Notes under the pieces: model-generated | Database searches by the model: none | Told to the model about the DNA's origin: nothing | The model's input: only the letters and a program-made list of their open reading frames with translations | Assembly (NCBI GenBank): GCA_039654915.1 | Contig: CM077595.1 | Coordinates: 92,793,501 to 92,857,500, forward strand | Source: Aquilaria yunnanensis | Lineage: Eukaryota > Streptophyta > Magnoliopsida > Malvales > Thymelaeaceae | DNA: 64,000 nucleotides | Direction of reading: 5' to 3' | Program-made: the position numbers and the translations under genes | In this document: positions 37,989 through 48,748 of the stretch, one piece after another | How the letters are laid out: each line of letters starts with the position of its first letter | Position numbering within the stretch: the first letter of the stretch is position 1

Positions 37989-40315
37989 TGTTGACACCCA
38001 ATTTCGTCCGGGTGTTTTAAAATTTTGAAAAAAATTTTATTAAAAAAAATTAATTTAAAAAAATATATATATTATTATTATTAAAAAAAATTTAATTAGT
38101 TTAAAATATATTTTTGTTTTGTGAAAATTTGATTTAAAATGATATATGTGTGAATATGTGTATGTTTGAAATAAAATAAAATTTCATGAAAAAAATGACA
38201 AAAAATTAAAAGTTTGAGGTAAAAATGACAAAATTGAGAAGTTTCGGAAAAAATTGACAAATTCTAAAAGTTCCAGGAGCATTTGGTAGTTTGTCACATA
38301 AAATTTTGAGCCTGCCGACGTTTTTGGCTCAAATTGACAGAAAACGACAAAATTGTCAAAATCAGAAGCTTCAGGAACTTATCCTGAGTCTGAGAGACGT
38401 AAAGGACTAAAATTGTCATTTTACCAATTTAAGAGATAAGTTTGAAATTTTTTATTAATTTATCCATCAACAGTTCAGCTAAACTTCCTCTATAAATAGC
38501 CCCCCAAATTTTGTGCTGAACACAGAGAAAAATAGAAAGAAAAGCTTAGAGCTCCGTTTTTAAAATAGAAAAAATTACAGCCTTAGTCCCTAGCTCTCCT
38601 TCCTTTCCTCAGAAAATCTCAAAAATTTTCATTTTGACGATTAAGCCATCTTCTTCCCCCCCCCCCGCGCGCCCTCTGTTTCCATTTCTCAGAATTCAGA
38701 ATTTAAAATCAAAGGTACAACTCTCATTTAATCCTTCATCTTTTCAATTTCTTTCACTTTGGTCACTAACTTTGTATTTTATTCTTGCAGAATTAATTAC
38801 TAACCCTTTTAATTTTTACTTGTTTGTTTATTATTTGTTTATTACTAACCCCTTTTTTTTATTGTTGTTATTAACTTACTAACAACTAACTTTTAATACT
38901 ATTATTGTTACTAACCTTTTAATTTTTGCATTATTACTAACTTTTATAATTGTTGTTAACAATTAATTAACTTTTATTATTGTTGTTAATTAATTAATTT
39001 AATTAACTTGGCTAACTTTTTACTGTTGTTAATTAATTAATTTAATTAACTTGGCTAACTTTTTATTATTGTGGTTAATTAATTAATTTAATTAACTTGA
39101 CTAACTTTTTATTATTATTGTTTAACAATTAATTTAATTAACTTTGCTAACATTTATTATTATTTTTAAAGTGGATGGCCAAAAAGCCCCACTTTATTAT
39201 TATTAATTTTTTTTCTTTATATAATTTTTTTATTTAATTCACCTTTACCCTTTACTAATTAATAAATAAATGAAAATTAAAAGAAGATTATTTTGTAATT
39301 AATTATTAAGGCTAATAAAAATTATTTTTAAAAAAGCCAATTATTTTTATTTTTATATACATGTTTTTAATTCTTTAAAGATAACAAAAAGTTAAAATTA
39401 ATTTTAATAGTTATTTTTATCCAGTAAAAATAATAAAAAAATAAAAATAAAACCTGTTTAAAAAAATACATGAAAATTAAGACTTTATATTTTACTGATT
39501 TATTTAAAATATAACTTTTAAATCCACTAAAATAATAAATATTTTTCATTAAACAAGAAAACAAAAAGAAAATTAAAACAAGATAAGAAAAAGATAAGAA
39601 AGATAAGAAAAAGATAATAAAGATAAGAAAGATAAGATAAGATAAGAAAGATAAGAAGGAAAAGAAAGAAAAGAAAGAAAAATATAGAAAATAAAAATTT
39701 TTAGATTATTAATGAATCTAAAAATTCTATAACAAAAAGAATTACGAATTAGTAATTAAACTAATAATTAATTCCATAAAAATAAGAATTAAATAATTAA
39801 CTATAAATTAAATCAACTTACATATCCGGATGATCCGTCAGGATCTGCGGTTTAAAAAAAATATCACCCTTTTAATTAAATAAATTAAATAAAAAAAAAA
39901 GATAAAAATCCATATTTACAATATGGATTAAATTATTTAAAAGTTCACCAAATTCCGTGTCCAAATGACTCGGCAGAGTCCATGGTTCGGAATCAAAAAT
40001 CTTCCGTGTCCAAATGACTTGGCAGAGTCCATGGTTCGGAAGTATAAAATTTCATACAAATTAATTAATTTAAAAATCCACATTTCGACTAATCCAGTTA
40101 AAATTTCTAATTTTGAAAATTAACTGAGAATTATTTAAAAGCAAAGCAAAACAAAATTAAAATCAACTAAGGTGCCAATTTTTGGGCGTTTTAACAAAGT
40201 TGTTTTAACGTAACCGTACTCCCGATCCCCGAACTCTCGCAGACCAATTTTAAGGTGACCAATCGACCTAAGAAAACTGATTGGTGGCGACTCCCGAAAA
40301 CCCGACGTTGCCACA
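37989..40315 (+). repeat. 5' LTR of the Tat/Ogre-type element
   Basis: Starts TGTTGACACCCAATTTCG and ends GTTGCCACA. By eye about ten substitutions and a few homopolymer length changes separate it from 52153-54479. Internal structure: a TATA box (38491), a C-run near 38658, a fourfold TTAATTAATTTAATTAACT repeat (about 38985-39150), an A/G-rich GATAAGAAA array (about 39590-39680) and a twofold ~53-bp repeat with GTCCAAATGACT (39955-40045). Confidence 0.92.
38491..38498 (+). promoter_or_regulatory. LTR TATA box
   Basis: TATAAATA in the context CTTCCTCTATAAATAGCC. Transcription would be expected to start about 30 bp downstream, near 38522, which would define the U3/R boundary. The identical box is present in the 3' LTR at 52658-52665. 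Confidence 0.65.
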
Positions 40316-40318
40316 GCT

Positions 40319-40336
40319 TGGCGACTCCACTGGGGA
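40319..40336 (+). other. Primer-binding site, tRNA-Arg(ACG)
   Basis: TGGCGACTCCACTGGGGA, three bases after the LTR end, is complementary to the 3' end of plant tRNA-Arg(ACG) including its CCA tail. This primer is characteristic of Ogre-type elements rather than the iMet primer of most plant LTR elements. Confidence 0.85.
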
Positions 40337-41428
40337 CTCGATGTTAGTGAGTCGAGCCTAAAGTTGATTTGTTTTAATTTACTTTGCTTATTATGTGGAT
40401 TTTTATATGCTATATTTACTTAGCGAAAACATGCATTATGGATTCACAATATGAAGCTCTATACCCGAGCTTACTTAAATCGAACACGATTCTTTCTAAG
40501 CGGAATTGGTGTTGTTGTCCTTGTGAGGCCATGGTCTCCAAGCCTTCACCGGTTTCAAAGTAGCAAAGTAGTGTATTGCCTTCTGAGACGGTTAGTCTCT
40601 GCATGGGCCCACGAAAAGCTACGACTCGAATTAATCCATTCCTTACATTAACCCTAGAGGGTAAGGAATCGGGCCGTCACTATAATTTAGTGACGGGATT
40701 CGGGAACTATCCCTTGCCTTTTTGATAAGCCACCTTATGCATATAGAACTCCCCACTTAACCATAGAACTAACCATAGTATTCCTCCCATTTACCAACGC
40801 CATAAGCATATCCTTGTTATGCTGTGTTGTTGCTCTACACTTTTATTTTCGTATTTATGGTTTTAACTCATTTTTCCATAATAGTTCATGAGTTGTTAAT
40901 TGCTATTTAAGTTATTAATAAACTTATCTTTCTTTTGTTATACTTCTGTTTTGTGCAAATATTCTTCATGCATCAAAACCACGCATCAAACTATGCTAAC
41001 TTTTTGATCTTTTTAATAACAACTAAAAGTCTTGAAGTTCCATGATATTGGATAAGCAAACTCACTCATTGCATGCATTCCATTACATTAATCACGTGCA
41101 TATAAAGTCTGATAAAAATAATCTCATTGCATGCATTTCATTACATCAATCACACGCATATAAAATCTGATAAAAACATAATCTCATTGCATACATCCAT
41201 TACATTAATCACGTGCATATAAAGTCTGATAAAAACATAATCTTGTTGCATACATCCATTACATCAATCACGTGTATACAAAGTCTGATAAAAACATAAT
41301 CTCATTTTTCCTACATGCATCCATTGCATCAATCATATACACATAGGATCTAATAAAATATACCTTACTTTTAAAAGGATAAAATTGGACCTCGACACCG
41401 ATATTCAATTCGGCTCCAAATAAGATTA
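40337..41428 (+). other. Untranslated leader with ~60-bp tandem repeats
   Basis: The 1.1-kb leader before gag has no convincing ORF. From about 41060 to 41340 there are five imperfect ~60-bp units, each containing a version of GCATATAAAGTCTGATAAAA and a following CATTACATYAATCACGTG. Confidence 0.65.
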
Positions 41429-43627
41429 ATGGCAGAACAAATCGAAGGACGTCTCATAAAGATAGAGTCCAAGATAGAAAGTATGGCCGAACAAATGAGA
41501 CAATTGATCGAGCTAATCAAGGCGAAAGCAATTCAAGAAGCACAAGTTCAGCCACCCATGACAGAAAGAGAAATGGTCACTTTGTTTGTCCAGACATTGA
41601 AGTACCTATATTATGACGAACTCATTGGCAATTCGGCAACTAATTTTTCTAACATTGTCATGTCTGGAGAAAGAATCGAGCATGAGATTAGGACTGGGAA
41701 TATTGCTGAATCCTTTAATAATCCTATAAAAAGAGGAGGACCATCCAGAAGAAAAGATGACGAAGTACAACAAATAGGACGCGGAAGAAGGATTCCCCTC
41801 GTGGATACGGTGGCTATCGGACCTCGCCTATCCTATTTTGCCAATGGGCCCGATAATTACCTTCCAAATAGGCCCAATGATTATCCTCTAAATAGGCCCA
41901 ATGATTATCCTCTGAATAGGCCCAATAATTATCCTCCAAATAGGCCCAATGATTATCCTTCCAATAGGCCCAACAATTATCCTTTTAACAGACCTAATCA
42001 GTCATGGCCACCTGCTCCTACTCCTCCAGTACCTGCACCAAGACCAAGAGAAGTTTTCACACCAATTTCCATGACTTATACTGAGTTATACCCAAAACTC
42101 ATCGAAAGACAATTTATCCGTCCAATTCCTACAAAGCCATTCAAACCCCCATATCCAAGGTGGTATGACCCTAACATTACCTGCCCATATCATGATGGCG
42201 TTCCAGGCCATGGCTTGGAAAACTGCATGGCATTGAAGCGTATAGTTCAACAATTAATCGAGTCAAAGTGGTTGGACTTTTCCGATGAACCAAACGTCAC
42301 TCACAATCCATTGCCGCCTCATCAAGCAAAACCAGTCAATATGATAGAAGAACACCAGCCGATAAAGAAGTCAGTCAACGATATCATAACCCCTCTTAAG
42401 CATGTATATTCATGCCTTCTAAAAGAAGGGGTTATCATTCGGAAGTCTTCTTTTAAACATGAAGAAGTCAAAGATGAGGACTGGTGTGACTTTCATGACA
42501 GTAAAAGTCATTCTATCCAAGAATGCTCAGAATTCCGTGAAAGTCTACAAAGGCTCATGGACTCATCCCAACTCATCATTTCTACGTCGGATAAAGATGA
42601 TGATGTAAATGTGATCACTAAAAAACGGGAAGTCAATGCTACGCCAAAACCACTAGTTATACCAATTTCAAAATCTATTGTCAAGCCTTTAAGAACTCGA
42701 GTCCCGAGGTCATTCCTCTACAAATCAGACAAGGCTGTTCCATGGAGCCATGATTACACTTCCAACATCACATCAACTCCGTTAGAAGTTAGGAGTATGA
42801 CTAGAAGTGGTCCATGTTACTCTCCAGAACAAATGTACAAGCTTCGACAAGATAAGAACGTCACAGACCTAACAAGTGAGCCTCTAGATACAGATACATC
42901 TAAAGAGCAAAAGATGTCTCAAGAGGTGACAGATGAACAAACTACTGAGTTCCTCAAACTCATGAAGCAAAGTGAGTACAGTGCCGTGGAGCAGTTAAAC
43001 CACCTGCCAACAAAGATCTCCATACTTTCACTACTCATAAGCTCTGATGCTCATCGAGAAACCCTCCTCAAAGTCTTGAATAAGGCCTATGTTGAGCCAG
43101 ATATTTCAGTGAATAATTTTGACCACCTCGTCAACAACATCACCGCACAGAATCTCATCACATTCACTGACGATGAGATACCAGCAGAAGGAAGGGGTCA
43201 CTCTAAGGCTCTATATATTTCGGTTAAATACAAAGATCGAACTATGACTAGAGTTATTGTTGATAATGGGTCAGCTCTAAACATAATGCCAATTGAGACC
43301 TTACACAAGTTTGGTATAGACTCATCATACCTCAACTACAGTCATATCACTATTCAAGCATTTGACGGGACGAATAGAAATGTCGTCGGAAAAATAGAGC
43401 TGCCAATAGAGATCGGCCCTTGTGTCTTTCATATCACATTCCAAGTTATGGACATTAATCCTTCTTATACTTGTCTGTTGGGAAGACCATGGATTCATAT
43501 GGCCGGAGCAATTCCCTCCTCATTACACCAAAAAATGAAATTCATTTTTGAAGGAAAGTTAATCACAGTCTTTGCTGAAGAAGGCATTCTGCTATCATCT
43601 ATATCAATAGTAGCAAAGGCCAAGTGA
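41429..43627 (+). CDS. Tat/Ogre-type Gag-protease polyprotein, gag core shortened
   Basis: An uninterrupted 732-residue ORF. Residues 1-40 are a hydrophilic helical N terminus; then MVTLFVQTLKYLYYDELIG and a GERIE motif, the end of a Ty3-type gag core. Most of the core that normally precedes this is absent, so gag has an internal deletion. Residues ~140-189 are a run of eight-residue NRPNDYPL repeats. Two histidine/cysteine motifs typical of Tat/Ogre gag follow: CPYHDGVPGHGLENC (~251-265) and WCDFHDSKSHSIQEC (~352-366). The protease has IVDNGSALNIMP (~610-621; D-N-G instead of D-T/S-G, as commonly seen in this clade) and the C-terminal LLGRPWIHMAGA (~683). The ORF ends right after the protease, with no RT in any frame downstream. 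ATG at 41429 is the first in-frame start after the leader. The intact frame implies recent function or very recent birth. Confidence 0.88.
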   Translation: MAEQIEGRLIKIESKIESMAEQMRQLIELIKAKAIQEAQVQPPMTEREMVTLFVQTLKYLYYDELIGNSATNFSNIVMSGERIEHEIRTGNIAESFNNPIKRGGPSRRKDDEVQQIGRGRRIPLVDTVAIGPRLSYFANGPDNYLPNRPNDYPLNRPNDYPLNRPNNYPPNRPNDYPSNRPNNYPFNRPNQSWPPAPTPPVPAPRPREVFTPISMTYTELYPKLIERQFIRPIPTKPFKPPYPRWYDPNITCPYHDGVPGHGLENCMALKRIVQQLIESKWLDFSDEPNVTHNPLPPHQAKPVNMIEEHQPIKKSVNDIITPLKHVYSCLLKEGVIIRKSSFKHEEVKDEDWCDFHDSKSHSIQECSEFRESLQRLMDSSQLIISTSDKDDDVNVITKKREVNATPKPLVIPISKSIVKPLRTRVPRSFLYKSDKAVPWSHDYTSNITSTPLEVRSMTRSGPCYSPEQMYKLRQDKNVTDLTSEPLDTDTSKEQKMSQEVTDEQTTEFLKLMKQSEYSAVEQLNHLPTKISILSLLISSDAHRETLLKVLNKAYVEPDISVNNFDHLVNNITAQNLITFTDDEIPAEGRGHSKALYISVKYKDRTMTRVIVDNGSALNIMPIETLHKFGIDSSYLNYSHITIQAFDGTNRNVVGKIELPIEIGPCVFHITFQVMDINPSYTCLLGRPWIHMAGAIPSSLHQKMKFIFEGKLITVFAEEGILLSSISIVAKAK

Positions 43628-45600
43628 CCTTCTCTTCCAAGTTGGTGTGACCCAAATCCCAAATGTAACTGAAAAGTCTGTGGTGCTGAAACTCAAGGTC
43701 CAACAGTTGGTCGAGTCTAAGTTGCTAGGCCATGATGTGATTGATAATTGAAAGTGAAGATTTTGAGCTGGAATTACATTGATTTTGGAAGGGCTCCAAG
43801 TCAGATCTGACCTAACAGTCCGCATACATTTTCGAATGACAGGGAATCCTTTGAATAAACTTGTATATTTGAAAGCTTGCAAAAGTAATCTAATAGTAAA
43901 AATCTCCTAGATTTAGTCCAGAATCTAGGGTGTAGTCTTTGTTAGATGGACACCTGGTATTCTTTCTGGTACAACAAAAAGATGTAATGCGTGCATTCTA
44001 CTACTTTCCATTTTTACACTTTTTGCCATTATACTATCTATTATTGCCATCACACTTTACTTTTTGACAACTGGTAATTTTTTTTGTTCTCTAACAAAAA
44101 GATGTTACGTGTACATTATACCACTTTTTAATTCCATTATTACATCTACATATTGTACCAATTTTTACCAAAAATTCAATTATTACACCTACACATTCTA
44201 TCACTTCTTACCAAAAATTCTGTTTTTACATCCATCTCTCACTCCTTTCCATTATACTATCCATTATTGCTATCATACTTTGCTTTCTAAATGATACTAC
44301 TCGTGGGTGAAAATAAAAAGTTAAGGAAAATTTGATAGTAATGATCTTGAAAGTGCTGCCAAATCTAGTAAGAAGGATTTCATATGTTGCACCTCAACCC
44401 TCAAAAAGAATTCACAGTGGTTATCAACATCCTTGCAAGGAGTCCGGGATTAACTTCCAAAGAAGTTAGCTCTCATATTAAATGACTTCAGTGGCCTCCC
44501 AATTCTCACAAATGCTCAATACAAAAAAAAATTCTCAGTTTTCCACAACACAAATTCCAACAAAGGAAAGAAGTTCCTCCCTTCCATCAAAAGCCATTAA
44601 AGAGAAAATCCAAATAAGAAAAAAAATCCAAAAAAAAAAAAAGAGACTGAGAAGCAAATAAAGCCACTTAAGTCATCTCACTTCAAGAAGGCTATGATCT
44701 CGGTTCTCCATAACACAAACTCCAAAAAAAAAAAAGGGAAAAAGTTCATCCCTTCCATCAAAAAGCCAACAAGGGAAAATTCAAAACCAAAAAAAGAGAG
44801 ACTGAGAGCAAACACAAGCAAGTAAGGCCACTTGAATCATCTCATTTCAAGAAGGCTATGATCTCGGTTCTCTGTAACAAAAACTCCGAAAAGGAAAAAG
44901 TTCATCCCTTCCACCAAAAAGCCAACAAGGGAAAATTCAAAACCAAAAAGAACTGAGAACAAGCACGAGCAAGCAAGGCCACTTGAGTCATCTCACTTCA
45001 AGAGAGTTATCAAGTATGTTATCACCATAGCTCACACAAAAAAACAAAAAAATAAAAAAAAAAAAAGAGGAAAAAGGGCTCAAACTAGAAAAAAAAAAAA
45101 GAAAGAAAAAAAGTGAGCTATGGATTCTAGACTGAAAACCTGCAAAGGCGGTTTAGAACACAAAAGCAACTTTCAAGCCAAGCATACATAAAGACCACGA
45201 TAGTTGGGGGGCAACAGATGAGGTTTAACTTTCTGGAAAGAGTGGCAAGTTTGAGGTCATCACTATTGAGTTTTTCATCATAATCAAATTTGCTCACGAG
45301 TAGTATTAAAAGACCCTTCTTTCAAACCACTTAAACTTAACTTTCCTCAGACTTATCATCCTCATTCAGCTAAAAGACTATCATTGTGAAACTTGTTTCT
45401 ACCTTATTTAATACTGCTCATGAGTAGTATTAAAAGACCATTCTTTCACACCACTTAAACTTAACTTTACTCAGACCTAATATTTACCTCTTCATATTAT
45501 TCTCATTCAGCTAAAAGACTGCCACAAAAAAAAAAAACATTCAAACTTAACTTTCCTCACACCTAACATTTTTCCTCTCGATATCATCCTCATTCAGTTA
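43628..45600 (+). other. Non-coding spacer with tandem repeats (pol position)
   Basis: This is where RT/RNase H/integrase would be expected, and none is recognisable. From 44535 to about 45005 there are three ~165-bp units with AAAGTTCATCCCTTCCA, GAGACTGAGAGCAA and CACTTGAGTCATCTCA(C/T)TTCAAGAAGG. At 45205-45218 a PPT-like TTGGGGGGCAACAG occurs. From about 45300 to 45600 a further ~120-bp repeat recurs (GAGTAGTATTAAAAGACC and CATTCAGCTAAAAGACT, 2-3 copies). Confidence 0.6.
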
Positions 45601-45613
45601 AAAGGCTATTATT

Positions 45614-45805
45614 GTGAATCATGTTCCTACCTTATTGCCTTGCACAGTTTATGTCTTCGAGTTGGAAAGGGAAGAATGGCAGGATATTTTAATTAAAAAC
45701 AAAGACCGTAAATTACTTTGTCAAGCTTTGCAAATTGATGAAAATTTTTCTTTAAGGCCAAACCATTATTCATTAATGTATGTAGACTTAAAAGTAAGGA
45801 GATAG
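45614..45805 (+). other. Unrecognised short ORF in the cargo spacer
   Basis: A 63-codon frame with balanced amino-acid composition (contains LEREEWQDILIKNKDRKLL and NHYSLMYVDLKVR), unlike the AT-driven frames around it. It is not similar to anything I can name. It may be the stump of a further cargo gene: translation of the next ~200 bp in nearby frames also looks protein-like but with stops. Confidence 0.3.
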
Positions 45806-46499
45806 CTTGAGTCTTTCTTTAATAAGATGTGGTTCTTGTAAGAGAAATTTACGATCAAGTGCCATCACAAAGGTCTAGAAATCCTCAACCTTCTGTTAAA
45901 TCAAAGGCGAGATGATATCTCTTTCCACATAAACACCATAATCAAGGGGGCAAAGTAGTCTCTACTAAGCGCAAGAAAAGTACTGCCAAGAAAGAAGCTC
46001 AATAGACAAGGGGGCAAGTCTTATGGATCAGAACCTGAGTCTAAGGAAGAGCAATCATTCGGACTGTAACATGGGGGTAAACAAGTGTCGGCATGGCCAC
46101 AAGAAAATGGGCAAAGCAGACATTGAAAGTAAAGCCTTTGATGGTATCAAATCCATGACAAAGGATGAGTATTCGAAAGAGATATAAATTATGAGGTGGG
46201 CCAACCTTAAAGAAACTGAGGCCAAAATTCAAAGAACAAGTCAAAGAAAGAGGATTTTGAAAAGAGTTGGGCTTTTGAGGCAGTGAACAAAAGCTGGAAA
46301 GCATAAAGAGATTCAATGATAGTCCAAGAAGGCAATCATAAAGAAGATCCAGTAAAGCAAAGACATGAAGAACTAGATTCACCAAAAATAAAAAATAAAT
46401 AAAAATAAAAAAATAAAAAAAAAAAGAACCATCAATTACACATGCTTTGCATTCATGCATTTCACATCATGCATGCATGATTTTTACACGATAGGAATC

Positions 46500-47040
46500 A
46501 AATGGGAAACACATCCACCGCACCGTTACAGCAGTATAAGCTGAGATCTCAATAATATCAGCTCTTACCAATCTATCACTGGATACACGGCTAATATGCG
46601 GGACCAACCCGCATCAGGAATTCAAGGATAAGGTAGACAATATGTCAAAAGCCTGGCAATCGATTCAATAATTGAGACTACACCTGGAAGGACAGGATTG
46701 ACGTCAGCTAGTAGTATCCAAGATAAGAGATAGCTATAGCCAAGGATAAGGCAGATATCAAAAAAAATATAAATTAGACAATATTGTCAAAAGCCTGGCA
46801 ATTGATTCAATAATCGAGGCTACACCTGGTAGGACAGGATTGATGCCAGCTTAGCAGCATCCAAGATAAGAGATAGCTGTGGTTAAAGATAAGGCAGACA
46901 TCAAGAAATATTGTCGTTGAAACTTTGTCAAAAGCGGACAAAAGATTCAATAATCAAGGACTGGATCAATGTCATGCCTGACAAGATATCAAAGATAAGA
47001 AATATCTATGATACCAAAATAAAGTAGGATCCACTTTTCC
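46500..47040 (+). repeat. ~130-bp tandem repeats upstream of the cargo array
   Basis: Three imperfect units between about 46640 and 47010, each with GTCAAAAGCCTGGCAAT, GGACAGGATTGA(C/T)G(T/C)CAGC and ATCCAAGATAAGAGATAGCT. Non-coding. They may represent upstream promoter DNA of cargo copy 1 or slippage-generated filler. Confidence 0.6.
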
Positions 47041-47145
47041 GGTTAAATGGCGGATACGGTACTCCGTGACTCTCAAGTCGGTTCTCTCAGTTGCCCATAA
47101 TAACTGATTCTTTCCTCTCTTCTGTCTTTTACTTCCCTCTAGAAA

Positions 47146-47695
47146 ATGGATCCTACTCTTTCTGTCTTACGAAAATATTTTCCTTCTCTCCCAATGAACA
47201 TTCTCAAAAAGATCTACCAAGTTCGCTGTGAACGATTAAGAGATTCTGATGCACAAAGGAATCTCTGAAGATGTGCGGTGGTTAATCGAAGCCAAGGTTC
47301 GTCTGGCAGGTGAAATCCCAGAGGCATTTGTGTCTCACATGCCTGGTATAGGCAAAAGCTCTTATGCCAAAAAGCGAAGAGCGAAAAGGTTACAAGTCTG
47401 CCATAAATGTGGACGGTGGACTTGTAATACTAAATGTCGTTCTTTAGGGATGATCTCTGATAATCGAGAAGATAAAATACGATTCATTAAGAATGGCCTG
47501 AGTAAGGACTCGTTGGATGATATCCAATTGACTCTTGAGACGCGTTCTTGTGGATCCGTGCAACGTGAACTTCTTGGTTTATGGAGCATTTTTCATGAAG
47601 AACGAAACCGTTACAGTCTCGGGAATCTGACTGTAAATGACCCTGTTTGCCAGCTTGTAAGAAAACTGGATGGGAAGCAAATCCTCGACTCATAG
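47146..47695 (+). pseudogene. Viral NABP-like cargo gene, copy 1 (frameshifted)
   Basis: Homologous over its length to the intact copies at 47984 and 48749. It opens at ATG 47146 in the same context and ends with the same QLVRKLD tail. Relative to those copies it has one extra base near 47244-47248, so the frame from 47146 runs into TGA at 47266-47268, while the remaining ~148 codons are open from an internal ATG at 47249. Zinc-type cysteines VCHKCGRWTCNTKC and the basic YAKKRRAKRL stretch are kept in the downstream frame. Either a recent pseudogene or an N-terminally shortened product. Its 5' leader (about 47050-47145) resembles the copy 2 leader, but no TATA box was seen upstream. Confidence 0.75.
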
Positions 47696-47856
47696 AAGGC
47701 GTTAATGCCGTTACTAGATGTAAAGCCAGTGGAAGATGTGAGTCACAGTCACAATTACTGTACATACAGTTTGTTATATTTGGAAAAGTTTTCATTTTCT
47801 TTTGACAGATGTACAGGCTCCCCTAAGTGTAATTGACACGTTATCCCCTTTCATCA

Positions 47857-47864
47857 CTATAAAT
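47857..47864 (+). promoter_or_regulatory. Internal TATA box before NABP-like copy 2
   Basis: CTATAAAT in TTTCATCACTATAAATGC, 120 bp upstream of the ATG at 47984. The same block precedes copy 3 and, slightly altered, the LOG-like gene. Confidence 0.55.
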
Positions 47865-47983
47865 GCGTGTTCTTCCTTCTGATTAAGCAGCGGATAAGAT
47901 ACCCCGTGACTTCTAAAGTCGGTTATTCCAGTCTCCTACAATAACTGATTCATTCCCTCTCCTCTCAAATTCTTCTCTAATCA

Positions 47984-48532
47984 ATGGATTCTACTTTTTC
48001 TGCACTGCGAAAATACTTTCCTTCCCTTCCAATAAAAGTCCTTAAAAAGATCTACCTTGCTAGATGTGAAAGAATCAGAGTTTTTACACGCAAAGGCATT
48101 TCCGATAATGTGCAGTGGATAATTGAAGCTAAGGTCCGTCTGGCGGGTGAAGTTCCAGATGCATTTATGCCCCGCATGCCCGGTTTAGGTAAAAGCCGTT
48201 ATGCCAAAAGGCGAAGAGCAAAGAGACTAGGCGTGTGTTATAAATGTGGGCGATGGAATTGTAATACTAAATGTCGCTCTTTAGGATACATCTCCACAAA
48301 TCGTGAAGATAAAAGAAAATTCATTAAGAATGGCCTGCGTAAGGAATCTCTGAAAGATATCCGAGAGACTCTTGAAACGCATTCTTGTGGAAAAGTGCAA
48401 GGTCAAATTGTCAAATTGTGGAGGACTTACCATAAAGATCGAGACCGTTACAGTCTTGGGAATGTGACTGTAAACGACCCTGTCTGCCAGCTTGTAAGAA
48501 AACTGGATAGGAAGCAAGTCCTCGACTCATAG
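47984..48532 (+). CDS. Viral NABP-like (cysteine-rich nucleic-acid-binding) protein, copy 2
   Basis: An intact 182-residue ORF with no introns. What is visible: an N-terminal helix-prone segment LRKYFPSLPIKVLKKIY (8-24), a second conserved block IIEAKVRLAGEVP (46-58), a basic patch GKSRYAKRRRAKRLG (69-83) and directly after it a putative zinc finger CX2CX4CX3C (C85, C88, C93, C97), then a FIKNGL motif. The basic patch followed at once by a cysteine finger and an 'F-I-x-x-G' block is the layout of the cysteine-rich nucleic-acid-binding proteins of carlaviruses and relatives (Viral_NABP / Carla_C4 families), small proteins with nucleic-acid-binding, nuclear and, in some genera, silencing-suppressor roles. 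The C-terminal ~70 residues extend beyond the usual viral length. Family assignment is by motif, function is inferred. About 70% identical, gap-free, to copy 3. Confidence 0.75.
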   Translation: MDSTFSALRKYFPSLPIKVLKKIYLARCERIRVFTRKGISDNVQWIIEAKVRLAGEVPDAFMPRMPGLGKSRYAKRRRAKRLGVCYKCGRWNCNTKCRSLGYISTNREDKRKFIKNGLRKESLKDIRETLETHSCGKVQGQIVKLWRTYHKDRDRYSLGNVTVNDPVCQLVRKLDRKQVLDS

Positions 48533-48681
48533 AAGGCCTTGAAGCCATTACTAGATATAAATCAGTGGAAGATGAGAGCCACAGTCATGATTGCTGTACA
48601 TATAAGCTGTCATTTGTCTTTTCTTTTGACAATAATGTACTTGCTTCTGTAAGTGTAATTAACGCATTATCCCTTTCATCA

Positions 48682-48689
48682 CTATAAAT
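48682..48689 (+). promoter_or_regulatory. Internal TATA box before NABP-like copy 3
   Basis: CTATAAAT in TTTCATCACTATAAATATG, 60 bp upstream of the ATG at 48749. The shorter distance reflects loss of part of the leader found in copy 2. Confidence 0.55.
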
Positions 48690-48748
48690 ATGTGTTAGTT
48701 ATTTTCGTTTCCTACAATCACTAATTTCTTTCTTTGCCTCCTTCATCA

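Noticed and set aside
39367..39564. 65-codon ORF repeated at 53532-53729
   Set aside because: It is identical because it lies in both LTRs; AT-driven composition, no motif.
46041..46460. 139-codon minus-strand ORF as an antisense cargo gene
   Set aside because: Phe/Leu-rich N-terminal part derives from an A-rich tract on the plus strand; no recognisable domain and opposite to all other cargo.
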